A DNA stretch of 34,756 nt, taken from an uncultured Kiritimatiellota bacterium (GTDB taxonomy: Bacteria > Verrucomicrobiota > Kiritimatiellia > RFP12 > DVOR01). Where the stretch lies: the NCBI GenBank assembly GCA_944391055.1, contig CALXSF010000018.1, positions 1 to 34,756 on the forward strand. Reading direction: 5' to 3'. Below, piece by piece: positions 26,125-34,635 of this stretch (positions within the stretch are counted from its first letter, which is position 1; every line of letters begins with the position of its first letter). Below the pieces are notes generated by a model that worked only from the letters and a program-made list of their open reading frames with translations, was not told where the DNA came from and made no database searches. A program made the translations under genes and the position numbers.

Positions 26125-27486
26125 TCAGCGGAAGTCGCGGAGGTGGGCGAGGAGGGCGCGGGCGGCCTTGAGCAGATAGGCGGGGTGGGCGGCCATGCGG
26201 CGGGCCTGGCGGAGGAGGGCGGCGGGCTGGAGGTGGCCGCGGTAGGCGTGGGCGATGAGGGCCTTGGTCTCGGCCTCGGAGAGGGGGCAGCGCATGACGG
26301 GCCCGCGCATGTCGTAGGCGTCCCAGTCCTCGGTGAGCAGGCCGCCGGAGGCCTGGAGCTCGCGGAAGAGGGGCGTTCCGGGGTAGGGGACGAGCCAGGT
26401 GGCCTGGAGCGAGGCGGCGTGGCCGCGGCGCAACAGCGCGCGCCCGAAGGCGGCGGTGCGGCGGGCCTCCTCGGCGCTTTCCCAGGGATAGCCGAACATG
26501 AGGGTGACGTGGACGTCGAGCCCGGCCTCCGAGGCGAGGCGGGCGCCCTCCTCGGCCTGGGCCACGGTCAGGCCCTTGCCGAGGCGGTCGAGGGTGGCTT
26601 GGTTGGCGGATTCGACGCCGAAGAGGACCATGCGGTAGCCGGCGCGGCGCATGAGGCGGTAGTCCTCGGCGGTCAGCGCGCCGAAGCGCTGGTTGCAGTC
26701 GATGCGCAGGCGGCGGTGGAGGCCGCGGGAGAGGAGGCCCTCGCAGAAGGCGCGGAGCCAGGCGCCGGTGGGCTGGCTGCCGGCGTCGTCCATCACCTCG
26801 CGGGCGCCGAGGGCGGCAAGGCCCTCGAGCTCGTCGAGGACGTCCCCCACCGGGCGGACGCGGTAGATGGGGTAGAGCGCGGCCCAGGAGCAGAAGGCGC
26901 AACGGCCGTGCCAGCAGTCGCGGGCGGACATGACGTAGGCGCCGGGGGTGCGCAGGAAGTTGCCGTTGCGGAAGGCGTAGTCGCGCCAGCGGGTGAGGGC
27001 GCGGTCGATGCGCGGCAGGGCGGCGAGGTCGACGGGCGCCTCGCGCCCCTCGGCCCAGCCCAGGAGGGCGAAGTCGTAGTCGCCCCCGCGCAGGAGGGCG
27101 TCGACGGGGGCCTCGCGGCGGGTCTCCTCGGGCAGGGCGGTGACGTGGTCGCCGCCCATGACGGCCAGGCAGCCGGGGAGGCGGCGCTTGAGCTCGCGCA
27201 CCCACGCCCAGTGGAAGCGCACCACGGGGGTCTTGGTCTCCAGGAAGACGGCGTCCGGCCGCCAGGCCTCCAGCGCGCGCCAATGGGCCTCGGGCGTCAT
27301 GCCGCGGGCGATGCCGTCGAGCCACAGCACCTCATGGCCGTGGGCGCGCAGGAGCGTGGCGGCGGAGGCGGGGACGACGGGGTAGATGGCGGTGGGGCGG
27401 TTGAACCACTGGAACTGCCGGTTCTGGCTGAGCAGCGGCGTCCCCTTGGGGGAGGGGATGGGCGGGTAGCAGAGGGCGATGCGCAT
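26125..27486 (-). CDS. B12-binding-domain radical SAM protein
   Basis: A 453-residue enzyme of unknown reaction. Residues 1-150 form a cobalamin-binding-like Rossmann domain: RIALCYPPIPSPKGTPLLSQ at the start, then YPVVPASAATLLRAHGHEVL and VMGGDHVTALPEE. The radical SAM barrel starts at about 185; its cluster motif is Cys191-x4-Cys196-x2-Cys199 (ARDCWHGRCAFCSW), one residue longer than the canonical CX3CX2C. VMDDAGSQPTG, RIDCNQRFGALT, YRMVLFGVESANQATLDRLG and DVHVTLMFGYPWESAEEA follow, as in this superfamily. The ATG at 27486 overlaps the stop of the phosphohexomutase gene (TGATG), indicating coupled translation. Last gene of the six-gene operon. Possible roles include methylation or rearrangement of lipids, sugars or small metabolites; none can be chosen. 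Confidence 0.85.
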   Translation of the reverse strand: MRIALCYPPIPSPKGTPLLSQNRQFQWFNRPTAIYPVVPASAATLLRAHGHEVLWLDGIARGMTPEAHWRALEAWRPDAVFLETKTPVVRFHWAWVRELKRRLPGCLAVMGGDHVTALPEETRREAPVDALLRGGDYDFALLGWAEGREAPVDLAALPRIDRALTRWRDYAFRNGNFLRTPGAYVMSARDCWHGRCAFCSWAALYPIYRVRPVGDVLDELEGLAALGAREVMDDAGSQPTGAWLRAFCEGLLSRGLHRRLRIDCNQRFGALTAEDYRLMRRAGYRMVLFGVESANQATLDRLGKGLTVAQAEEGARLASEAGLDVHVTLMFGYPWESAEEARRTAAFGRALLRRGHAASLQATWLVPYPGTPLFRELQASGGLLTEDWDAYDMRGPVMRCPLSEAETKALIAHAYRGHLQPAALLRQARRMAAHPAYLLKAARALLAHLRDFR

Positions 27487-28832
27487 CAGACGGCGCCTTT
27501 GGCGGCGGCGAGGAGGCGCTCGAGCGACGCGCGGTCGCGGGCCTCGGCGGCCAGGCGGAGGATGGGCTCGGTGTTGGAGGGGCGGGCGCCGAGCCAGGCG
27601 TCGGCCCATTCCAGGCGGACGCCGTCGATGTCGGTGCGGCGCTCGGGCGCGCCCAGGAGCGCGACGGCGGCGGCCTCGACGCGGGCGACGGCGGCGGGGC
27701 GGTCCTCCACGCCGGTGAGGTTCACCTCGCCGGAGGAGACGTAGCGCCCCGTGATGGGCGCGAGGAGCGCGGCCAGGCTTGTGCCCGCGCGCTTGGCCCG
27801 GGCGGCGACGCCCAGGACGAGGAGGGCGGCCAGGACGCCGCTGTCGCTCCAATGGAAGGCGCGGAAGTAGTAGTGGCCGGCCACCTCGCCGCCGCAGAGG
27901 CCGTCGGCCTCGCGCAGGGCGGTCTTGGCGAAGGCGGCGCCGACCTTGACCATCCGCGGCTCGAAGCCGCGCTCGCGGAGGGCCTCGATGACGCCGCGGG
28001 AGGCGCGCACGTCGTGGACGACCACGGGCCGGGCCTCGGGGGAGAGGGGGCGGAGGGCCTCGGCGAGCAGGGGCAGGAGGGCGTCGGGGGGGATGAAGGC
28101 GCCGTCGGCGCCCACGAAGGCCACGCGGTCGGCGTCGCCGTCGAAGAGAAGCCCGAGGTCGAGGCCGTCGGCGCGGACGCGCTCGGCCAGCTGGGCGCGG
28201 TTGGCGGGCTGGAGGGGGTCGGGCCCGTGGTGGGGGAAGTCGCCGTCGGGCGTGGCGTTGAGGAGGGCGGCGGCGCCGCCGAAGAGGTCGCGGGCGAGGA
28301 TGCCGGCGGCGCCGTCGGAGCAATCGACGGCGAAGCGCAGGCCGGAGAGGTCGGGGGCGTGGGCCTTCATCCAGGCGACGTAGGCGGGGAGGCGGTCGCG
28401 CGCGGCGAGGCGCCCGGGCGTGGGCGCGGGGGGCGGGAGGTCGCCGGCGGCGATGCGCGCCTCGACGAGGCGGAGGCCTTGGTCGTAGCCGCAGGGGCGC
28501 GCGTCGGCCTTGCAGACCTTGAGGCCGTTGCAGTCCGGGGGGTTGTGCGAGGCGGTGACCATGACGGAGGCGCCGAAGCGGCCCTCGGCGTTGAAGAAGG
28601 CGGTCATCGGGGTGGTGCAGAGCCCCAGATCCTCCACGTCGGCGCCGGCCTCGAGGAGCCCGCGGACGAGGGCCTCGGCGAGCGCGGGGGAGGAGCGGCG
28701 CGCGTCGCGCCCGACGAGGACGGCGCGCGCGCCGAGCGTCTTGGGCAGGCAGCGCCCCACCTGGTAGGCGAGCGCGGGGGTGACGTCTTGGCCGAAGACG
28801 CCGCGGATGTCATAGGCTTTGAAGGCGTTCAT
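27486..28832 (-). CDS. Phosphomannomutase/phosphoglucomutase
   Basis: Interconverts hexose 6- and 1-phosphates, supplying GDP-mannose or UDP/dTDP-glucose synthesis. The 448 residues cover all four domains: FKAYDIRGVFG at the N-terminus, the phosphoserine loop VTASHNPPDCNGLK with Ser95, the metal loop LLFDGDADRVAF, the sugar-selecting loop CGGEVAGHYYFR, and the phosphate-binding ARPSNTEPILRL. The GEVAGHYYF form is usual in dual PMM/PGM enzymes. It could feed the rfbB and UDP-sugar steps elsewhere in the window. ATG at 28832 lies 3 bp after the stop of the methyltransferase gene. Downstream the stop overlaps the radical SAM start. Confidence 0.93.
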   Translation of the reverse strand: MNAFKAYDIRGVFGQDVTPALAYQVGRCLPKTLGARAVLVGRDARRSSPALAEALVRGLLEAGADVEDLGLCTTPMTAFFNAEGRFGASVMVTASHNPPDCNGLKVCKADARPCGYDQGLRLVEARIAAGDLPPPAPTPGRLAARDRLPAYVAWMKAHAPDLSGLRFAVDCSDGAAGILARDLFGGAAALLNATPDGDFPHHGPDPLQPANRAQLAERVRADGLDLGLLFDGDADRVAFVGADGAFIPPDALLPLLAEALRPLSPEARPVVVHDVRASRGVIEALRERGFEPRMVKVGAAFAKTALREADGLCGGEVAGHYYFRAFHWSDSGVLAALLVLGVAARAKRAGTSLAALLAPITGRYVSSGEVNLTGVEDRPAAVARVEAAAVALLGAPERRTDIDGVRLEWADAWLGARPSNTEPILRLAAEARDRASLERLLAAAKGAV

Positions 28833-28835
28833 GGG

Positions 28836-30020
28836 TCACTCCACATGGCAGAGGAGGCCTTTGAGGTAAAGCCCCTCGGGGAAGGTCAGCGCCTCGACGT
28901 GGTCGGGCGCCTGGCGGAGCTCGCGGAGGATGCGGACGGTGCGCCCGGCGTCGCGCGCGGCGGCGGTGACGGCGGCGCGGAAGTCGGCGGGGGAGAGCGC
29001 GCCGGAGCAGGAGAAGGTGGCGAGGATGCCGCCGGGCTCGAGGAGCTTGATGCCCAGGAGGTTGATGTCCTTGTAGCCGCGCTTGGCCTTCTCGAGCTCG
29101 CGCTTGGAGGCGGCGAACTTGGGCGGGTCCAGCACCACCAGGCCGAAGCGGCGCGCGCGGTCGCGGAAGGCGCGGAGCTCCTGGAAGACGTTGCCCTGGA
29201 TGAACTCGGCCCCGGCCTCGGGCAGGGCGTTGAGGGCGGTGTTGGCGCGGGCCTGCCCCAGCGCGGGGCCGGAGATGTCCACGTGCGTCACCGCCGCCGC
29301 GCCGGCCAGCTGCGCGGCGACGCCGAAGCCGCCGGTGTAGCAGAAGGCGTTGAGCACGGTGCGGCCGCGGGCCTCCTCGGCCACGAGGCGGCGGTTGTCG
29401 CGCTGGTCCAGGTAGAAGCCTGTCTTGTGGCCGCCGCGGACGTCCACGCCGAAGCGGGCCTCCCCCTCGTGGATGACGATCCGCTCGGGCGGCTCCTCGC
29501 CGGCTAGCAGGCCCACCGCGGGGGGGAGCCCCTCGTAGCCGCGGCCGTCCATGTCGCTGCGCTCGTAGAAGGTGCGCGCGCCGGTCTGCTCCATCAGGGC
29601 GGCGACGAGGGCGGCTTTGTTCCGCTCGGCGCCGGCGGTGGAGAATTGGCCCACCAAGGTCTCGCCGTAGCGGTCGACCGTCACGCCGGGGAGGCCGTCG
29701 GCCTCGGCGTTCACGAGGCGCAGGGCGTCGGTGCCGAAGCGCTCGGCCATGCCGGCGCGGACGGCGAGGGCCTTGGCCACGCGCCCGGCGAAGAAGGCCT
29801 CGTCCACCGCACCGTCGTCGAAGCGCCACATCCGCACGCGGATCTGCGAGGTGGGCGACCACGCGCCGACGCCGAGCGGCGCGCCCTCCGCGTCGGCCAC
29901 CAGCACCGTCTCGCCGGGCGCGGGCTCGCGCGAGACGGTCGCGACCGCGCCGGAGAAAACCCAGGGGTGGCGCAGCCGGATGGGGCGGTCGTGCCGGGGT
30001 TTGAGGGTGACGATCTTCAC
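28836..30020 (-). CDS. Class I SAM-dependent rRNA methyltransferase (RlmI family)
   Basis: A 394-residue enzyme with an N-terminal PUA-like domain ([20 protein letters not shown], then [19 protein letters not shown]), a middle RlmI-like EEHEE segment ([20 protein letters not shown]) and a Rossmann methyltransferase domain: [66 protein letters not shown], and [12 protein letters not shown]. RlmI methylates a 23S rRNA cytosine (m5C1962 in E. coli), and the DPPKFA and FSCSG motifs support m5C chemistry on RNA. The start is GTG at 30020, overlapping the rph stop (GTGA). Confidence 0.9.
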   Translation of the reverse strand: MKIVTLKPRHDRPIRLRHPWVFSGAVATVSREPAPGETVLVADAEGAPLGVGAWSPTSQIRVRMWRFDDGAVDEAFFAGRVAKALAVRAGMAERFGTDALRLVNAEADGLPGVTVDRYGETLVGQFSTAGAERNKAALVAALMEQTGARTFYERSDMDGRGYEGLPPAVGLLAGEEPPERIVIHEGEARFGVDVRGGHKTGFYLDQRDNRRLVAEEARGRTVLNAFCYTGGFGVAAQLAGAAAVTHVDISGPALGQARANTALNALPEAGAEFIQGNVFQELRAFRDRARRFGLVVLDPPKFAASKRELEKAKRGYKDINLLGIKLLEPGGILATFSCSGALSPADFRAAVTAAARDAGRTVRILRELRQAPDHVEALTFPEGLYLKGLLCHVE

Positions 30021-30709
30021 GCGCGCGCCCCCAGGGCCTGGGCCTGCGCGCGGAAGAGCGCCTCGCAGCCCTGCCTGGCCAGGGCGCGGAGGGCGTCGAG
30101 CTGGGCGTCGTCGAAGGGTTCGCGCTCCGCCGTGCCCTGGAGCTCCACGAAGCGGCCGTCGTCGGTCATCACCACGTTGAGGTCTACGTCGGCGGCGGAG
30201 TCGTGCGCGTAGTCGAGGTCGAGGGTGGGGACCCCGCCGCAGAGGCCCACGCTGATGGCCGCCACGCGGCGGACGATGGGGCTTTCGGCGAGCGCGCCGG
30301 AGGCGATGAGGGCGGCGACGGCGTCCTCCAGCGCCACCATGCCGCCGGTGATGGAGGCGCAGCGCGTGCCGCCGTCGGCCTGGAGCACGTCGCAGTCGAC
30401 GGTGACGGTGCGTTCGCCGAGGCGCGCGAGGTCGACGCTCGCGCGGAGGGCGCGGCCGATGAGGCGGCCGATCTCGACGCCGCGGCCGTCCTGCCGGAGT
30501 TTCTTGATGTCGCGTTCCTTGCGGGTGAGGGTGGAGGAGGGGAGCATCGCGTACTCCGCCGTCACCCAGCCGCGCCCGGTCCCTTTGAGGAAGGGCGGGA
30601 CCTTTTCCTCGACGCTGGCGGTGCAGAGCACCCAGGTGTCGCCCTGCTTGATGAGGACCGAGCCGGGGGCGTGCTTGGTGAAGCGGCGGAGGATCTCAAT
30701 CGTTCGCAT
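30017..30709 (-). CDS. rph: Ribonuclease PH
   Basis: Phosphorolytic 3' exonuclease that trims tRNA precursors. The 230 residues show [113 protein letters not shown] and [12 protein letters not shown], all diagnostic. The N-terminus begins directly at [14 protein letters not shown] and lacks about eight residues with the usual R-x-x-GR motif; no in-frame upstream similarity exists. ATG at 30709 has a perfect AAGGAG ribosome site 7 nt away, so this start is firm. The gene starts 14 bp inside the end of pcnB and overlaps the methyltransferase start by 4 bp. Its neighbour pcnB also acts at tRNA or mRNA 3' ends. Confidence 0.95.
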   Translation of the reverse strand: MRTIEILRRFTKHAPGSVLIKQGDTWVLCTASVEEKVPPFLKGTGRGWVTAEYAMLPSSTLTRKERDIKKLRQDGRGVEIGRLIGRALRASVDLARLGERTVTVDCDVLQADGGTRCASITGGMVALEDAVAALIASGALAESPIVRRVAAISVGLCGGVPTLDLDYAHDSAADVDLNVVMTDDGRFVELQGTAEREPFDDAQLDALRALARQGCEALFRAQAQALGARA

Positions 30710-32060
30710 GGGTTTGCTCCTTGTCCTCGGCGGGGTGTTTGTCGCCGCGGCGGCGGGATTTGCGGCGGGGGTGGCGGGGGCGGCGGCTGTGCGGGTTGGG
30801 GAGGGCGGGGGGCTCGGCGCCCTCGGGCAGGCGCGAGAGCGGGCCGGCCTTGCGCCAGAAGGCCAGCCATTCCTCCAGCGCCCACGCCTTGTCCGGCTCC
30901 AGGCGGGAGAGGGCGCGCGCGCCCAGGCGCACCTCGGGGAAGATGCCGTGGTTGACGAAGCGGACGTCGCGGGCGTTTTCGGGGTTGGGCCGTTCGCGGA
31001 GGCGCGTGAAGAGCTCCATCACGTCCACCGCCGTCATCCAGACGGCGCGGGGCAGGCGGTATTTCTTGACGGCGGGGGCGAGGGCCTCCTCGGCGGCGGT
31101 GCGGCGGAGGTGGCGCAGGTTGGCGCGGGCCTTGCCGGCGCGTTTGGCCTCGGCGGCCTCGCGCACCATGGGCCAATAGAGCGCGGCCAGGCCGACGGCC
31201 GGGGTGGTCTCCTCCTCGGCGGAGACGGCGTCGAGCGCGGCCAGGGAGGCCCAGACGGCCTCGCGGCGCTTGGCGTCGCCCGCCAGCCAGGCGGCGAGGG
31301 TGGGCAGGAGCGCCCGGAGGATGCCGTAGTCGTAGGCCAGGCGGAAGCAGCGTTCGGCGGCGCCGCGGACGAAGAGGCGTTGGATCTCCTCGCAGAGGCG
31401 CGAGTCGGAGGCGTTCTCCAGCTCCGAGGCGTAGCGGCGGATGGCCTTGACGTCGTTGGGGGCGACGTCGAAGCCCAGCTTGGCGGCGAAACGCACGGCC
31501 CGCATCATGCGCACGGGGTCCTCGCGGAAGCGGATGTTGGGGTCGCCGATGGAGCGGATGATCTTGGCCTTCAGGTCCTTGAGCCCGCCCACGTAGTCGA
31601 TGACCGAGAAGGTCTCCACGTCGTAGAAGAGGCCGTTCACGGTGAAGTCGCGGCGGAGCGCGTCCTCCTCGGGCGTGCCGTAGGTGTTGTCCTCGTATTG
31701 GTAGAGGCCGTGCTCGTCCTGGACGGCGTCGGGGTCGGGGGCCTTGCGGAAGGTGGCCGTCTCGATGACCTTCTTGCCGAAGACGATGTGCGCCAAGCGG
31801 AAGCGCCGTCCCACGAGGAAGCAGTTGCGGAACTGGCGGCGGATCTCATTGGGGCGCGCGTCCGTGCCCACGTCGAAATCCTTGGGCGTGCGGCCCAGGA
31901 GTAGGTCGCGCACGCTGCCGCCGACCAGGTAGGCCTTGTGGTGGAGGTAGGCCAGGCGGTAGAGCACTTTCAGGGCGTCGGGGTCGATGTCGCGTCGGGA
32001 GATGTTGTGTTCTTGGCGGGGGATGATGGCGGCCTTGGGCCTGCGGCGGAATAGGAACAT
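30696..32060 (-). CDS. pcnB: Poly(A) polymerase / CCA-type tRNA nucleotidyltransferase
   Basis: A class II nucleotidyltransferase of 454 residues. The active site is [20 protein letters not shown] followed by DVGTDA, with the two catalytic Asp residues in [44 protein letters not shown] and [19 protein letters not shown] follow. The N-terminal leader ([20 protein letters not shown], then [20 protein letters not shown]) and the very basic tail ([15 protein letters not shown]) are typical of PcnB-type polyadenylating enzymes rather than CCA-adding enzymes, but the two functions cannot be told apart reliably. ATG at 32060 has only a weak ribosome site. It lies 25 bp after the stop of the secreted protein gene and overlaps rph. 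Confidence 0.85.
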   Translation of the reverse strand: MFLFRRRPKAAIIPRQEHNISRRDIDPDALKVLYRLAYLHHKAYLVGGSVRDLLLGRTPKDFDVGTDARPNEIRRQFRNCFLVGRRFRLAHIVFGKKVIETATFRKAPDPDAVQDEHGLYQYEDNTYGTPEEDALRRDFTVNGLFYDVETFSVIDYVGGLKDLKAKIIRSIGDPNIRFREDPVRMMRAVRFAAKLGFDVAPNDVKAIRRYASELENASDSRLCEEIQRLFVRGAAERCFRLAYDYGILRALLPTLAAWLAGDAKRREAVWASLAALDAVSAEEETTPAVGLAALYWPMVREAAEAKRAGKARANLRHLRRTAAEEALAPAVKKYRLPRAVWMTAVDVMELFTRLRERPNPENARDVRFVNHGIFPEVRLGARALSRLEPDKAWALEEWLAFWRKAGPLSRLPEGAEPPALPNPHSRRPRHPRRKSRRRGDKHPAEDKEQTHAND

Positions 32061-32085
32061 GGAGATGCTTTCGTTCGGGGCGGTG

Positions 32086-34218
32086 TTACCAGGCGTTTTC
32101 CTCGGCCTGACGGCGTTGGCGCTCTTCCTTGACGTTGCGCGCGCGATCCTGCCCGGCGGCCAGGCGCACCTTGTCGTACTTGTCGTTCAGCCGCTGCACC
32201 TCCGCCAGGAAGGGCGAGTTGCCCAGGCGTTTCTGGTACTTCAGCTCGTCGGCCACGGCCTTGGCGTAGGCGTTCTTGTCGCGCACCCACTCGATGCGGC
32301 TGCCGGCGTACTTCGGGTCGGCCTCGTCGGGGATGTTGGTGAAGGCGCCCATGAAGACGGCGTTGCGCACGAAGAGCGCCCACTCGTTCGTCACCTTCTT
32401 CTGGTTGCGCGGGGAAAGGGTGTCGGAGAACTGGTTGCGCAGGAGCGCGGTCAGGTCGGCGCCCGCCTGCGTCCCGCCGAAGTCCGTGTTGCGCGCCAGC
32501 GCCTTGGCGCCCGTCGCGCCGTCGGCCACGCTCACGAACATGTTGGCGAAGCCGGCCATCAGGTCGAGGATGCGCCCGGCCTGGCCCTTGCGCGCCTGCG
32601 CCAGGCGGAAGATGACGTCGGTGTTGGCGATGCACGTCACCATGGCCGAGCGCAGGAGCGCCTCCCGCTGCTCCGTGCTGGCGTTCAGGCTGGGGTCGGC
32701 GTTGGCCGTGTAGAGGTCGAGGACGTGCATGGCCATGCGCGAATCCTCCCAGTTCGCCAGGCCGATGTTCATCGCCTCGCAGAGCCCGATGTGCCAGCGC
32801 ACGTTGTTGCGCAGGGCGTTGTCGCTGTTGGCCGCGGTCATCGGGGCGAAGCCGGTCAGCTTCGTCTGTTTGTCCGTGACGGGGCCGTAGAGGGGCGGCA
32901 GCGTCCAGCCCACGGTCGAGACCTCGATGGTGTCCACCGAATGGTGCATCACCGCGCGGAAGCGCCCGTTGGCGAATTCGTAGGTCATGAAGGCCCGGTG
33001 CCCCGGCTGGCCCATGCCCGCCGCCGGCGTGCCGATGGAGCGCTGGGCGAACTCCGCCATCGTCGAGAGGCGCCCGCACACGCCGCCGTCCGAGAGGATG
33101 CGCGGCGTCGCGTCCGGGTGCCACATCGCGTCGCGGTAGCGGATCTCCGGCTTGGTGTAGTCAAAGGAATAGGTGGCATAGCCCGGCACCGAGCCCTTGC
33201 CCTTGTAATAGTTCCACCAGAAGGTCGATTCGTCCACCGGATCCTCCTGCGTCAGCAGGAGCAGGAGCGGCCACGGCGCCTGCGACAGCGGGAAGAGCTT
33301 GGAGCGCTCCGCGCCCTTCTCCTCGTAACGCAGGATGCGCAGGCACAGATTCTCCGCCACCGTCCCCGGCGTCCGCGGCGGGTAACGCCCCGCCACGTGG
33401 GCGATCTTGTCCCACGGCAGGCTTTTGGGCTCGCGGCCCGCCCCCAGATCCACGCCGGTCTTCGCCCGCAGGCGCCCGGCGTCCATCGTCACCAGCTCCG
33501 AGACCTGCGTCTTGGGGTTCTTCTTCAGCCAGTTCACCAACTTCGTCGCCGCGGCGTCGCCGCCCAGGTCGAACTTCCCGTGGAGCGCCCGCAGCCGCGC
33601 CAGCCGCTGCGCCTCGTCCTGGAAGAGCCGCCCCTGGGAGTCGTGCGCGAGGCTCGCCTCCGGCGGCACCGCCACGTCATGGTTCACCGACCAGCCCTGG
33701 CGCGTCCGCACCTCCTGCTCCAACGCCTCCTTCCGCTTCGGGTCGAAGGTCAGGTTGCGCGTGTTCATGATGCCGTAGCGGTCGGCCGTCAGCGAACTGT
33801 CCAGGAGCTTTTCGCCGCGGTAGGCCACCGCGTAGGCGATCAGCAGCTGCTCGTACTTCTCCGCGTAGACCGGCCCCACCAGCTTGGCGAGCTTCACGAA
33901 GTTGTGGACGACGTTCGGGTTCGGCGGGTACTCCAGCGCGAAGGCCGCGTTGAAGACCGCCGGGTGCTTCTCCAGCCACGCCCACGTCACCTCGCTGAAA
34001 TGCAGCTTCGGCGCCACCAGGCGCATGCAATGGTCGTAAAACGCCCCCCGCACCTCCTCGTTGAAGAGGAAGCCCGAATCGTACAGCGCCGCGTCCAGCC
34101 AGCGCAGATCGGCGTTTCCCGTCGGCGGGATTGGCTGCCGGTGCGCGCCGAAATCCACCCCCTGCGCACCGACCCACGCCGCCAACGTCGCCACAATGGC
34201 AAACAGCGTCCGTCTCAT
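32086..34218 (-). CDS. Secreted protein with transglutaminase-like Cys/His motif
   Basis: A 710-residue exported protein I do not recognise as a named family. Residues 1-19 are a signal peptide (MRRTLFAIVATLAAWVGAQ). The N-terminal 300 residues are helical and rich in Trp, Tyr and Lys (FNEEVRGAFYDHCMRLVAPK, KLVGPVYAEKYEQLLIAYAV). The centre contains LSDGGVCGRLSTMAEFAQRS and PAAGMGQPGHRAF, placing Cys381 and His407 as in transglutaminase-like or papain-like catalytic pairs; related Cys-Gly-Arg ... QPGHAA segments occur in uncharacterised Planctomycete and Verrucomicrobial proteins. The C-terminal third is helical. A second ATG in frame at 34227 adds MRG but lies inside the -10 element, so 34218 is preferred. 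First gene of an operon otherwise devoted to RNA enzymes. Confidence 0.7.
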   Translation of the reverse strand: MRRTLFAIVATLAAWVGAQGVDFGAHRQPIPPTGNADLRWLDAALYDSGFLFNEEVRGAFYDHCMRLVAPKLHFSEVTWAWLEKHPAVFNAAFALEYPPNPNVVHNFVKLAKLVGPVYAEKYEQLLIAYAVAYRGEKLLDSSLTADRYGIMNTRNLTFDPKRKEALEQEVRTRQGWSVNHDVAVPPEASLAHDSQGRLFQDEAQRLARLRALHGKFDLGGDAAATKLVNWLKKNPKTQVSELVTMDAGRLRAKTGVDLGAGREPKSLPWDKIAHVAGRYPPRTPGTVAENLCLRILRYEEKGAERSKLFPLSQAPWPLLLLLTQEDPVDESTFWWNYYKGKGSVPGYATYSFDYTKPEIRYRDAMWHPDATPRILSDGGVCGRLSTMAEFAQRSIGTPAAGMGQPGHRAFMTYEFANGRFRAVMHHSVDTIEVSTVGWTLPPLYGPVTDKQTKLTGFAPMTAANSDNALRNNVRWHIGLCEAMNIGLANWEDSRMAMHVLDLYTANADPSLNASTEQREALLRSAMVTCIANTDVIFRLAQARKGQAGRILDLMAGFANMFVSVADGATGAKALARNTDFGGTQAGADLTALLRNQFSDTLSPRNQKKVTNEWALFVRNAVFMGAFTNIPDEADPKYAGSRIEWVRDKNAYAKAVADELKYQKRLGNSPFLAEVQRLNDKYDKVRLAAGQDRARNVKEERQRRQAEENAW

Positions 34219-34225
34219 GCCCCGC

Positions 34226-34234
34226 ATGATACCA
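34226..34234 (-). promoter_or_regulatory. Extended -10 promoter of the six-gene operon
   Basis: Minus-strand TGGTATCAT ends 7 nt before the ATG at 34218, with GCGGGGC between. This nearly repeats the batD arrangement (TATACT-ACGGGGC-ATG). A leaderless mRNA is predicted. No -35 is recognisable. Confidence 0.6.
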
Positions 34235-34542
34235 AAACCACCCCGAATGCGAAAGCCGCCGCCCCCGCCCCGAAAACGTGTTTGCGGGCCTCGTTCCCCG
34301 GAACGCGCCGCAAGTCCCCCCCGACCCCGCCGTCCCCCGCCCCGGGACGCGCCGCGCCCGGGGCTCTCCCCTCGGGGCGCCCCATCCCCCGAGACGCGCC
34401 GTATCTCCCCCCGAGGCCCGGCGTCTCCCGCCTTGGCCCCGGCCCCAAAAAACGCCCGACGCGCCCGACGCGCGGCGGAAGGGGCGCCATGCCCGCCGGG
34501 GAAGGCGTTTGGCGCTCGGGGACGGGGCTGCGAAAAAAGTCC
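34235..34542. other. Divergent non-coding gap, C-rich, no gene seen
   Basis: About 300 bp between the two divergent promoters. The plus strand is strongly biased to C and contains the degenerate repeat at 34296-34401 and a run CCCGACGCG-CCCGACGCG near 34456-34473. No frame in it resembles a protein, and no tRNA or structured RNA is recognisable. Confidence 0.5.
34296..34401 (+). repeat. Three degenerate copies of a C-rich repeat
   Basis: CCCCGGAACGCGCCG (34296-34310), CCCCGGGACGCGCCG (34340-34354) and CCCCGAGACGCGCCG (34387-34401) differ at one or two positions and recur every 44-47 bp. Each is followed by a C-rich stretch. The copies lie wholly in the gap between divergent promoters. They could be protein-binding sites or a decayed tandem repeat. 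Confidence 0.55.
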
Positions 34543-34570
34543 TTGACAAGCAGGGGGGGGGTAGTATAGT
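34543..34570 (+). promoter_or_regulatory. Consensus sigma-70 promoter of the right-edge gene
   Basis: TTGACA (34543-34548) and TATAGT (34565-34570) are separated by 16 bp, eight of which form a G run. This is the only perfect -35 in the window and suggests strong constitutive expression. The first ATG lies 8 nt past the -10 at 34579; the GTG of the secreted protein is at 34636. Confidence 0.75.
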
Positions 34571-34578
34571 GGCGGCAA

Positions 34579-34629
34579 ATGAAGGGATTGGTGGGCATGG
34601 TGCCGCCCCTCCCTTCGTTCGGAAAGTAG
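34579..34629 (+). CDS. Possible 16-codon leader peptide
   Basis: A short frame, MKGLVGMVPPLPSFGK then TAG at 34627-34629, begins 8 nt after the -10 element and ends 6 nt before the start of the secreted protein. It has no ribosome site, so it would be translated as a leaderless message. Its start and end (AAATGAAGGGA at 34577-34587, TCCCTTCGTT at 34610-34619) can pair with one G-T match, so ribosomes moving through it could change the folding of the leader. The Pro-Pro-Leu-Pro stretch may slow ribosomes. It may also be chance. Confidence 0.3.
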   Translation: MKGLVGMVPPLPSFGK

Positions 34630-34635
34630 GGAAAC

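Noticed and set aside
34218..34227. Start of the secreted protein at the ATG three codons upstream
   Set aside because: That ATG lies inside the -10 element, so it could not be in the transcript from this promoter.
31987..34569. Plus-strand open frame of 860 codons opposite pcnB and the secreted protein
   Set aside because: Low-complexity Arg/Val/Leu translation antisense to recognisable genes; no signal or domain.
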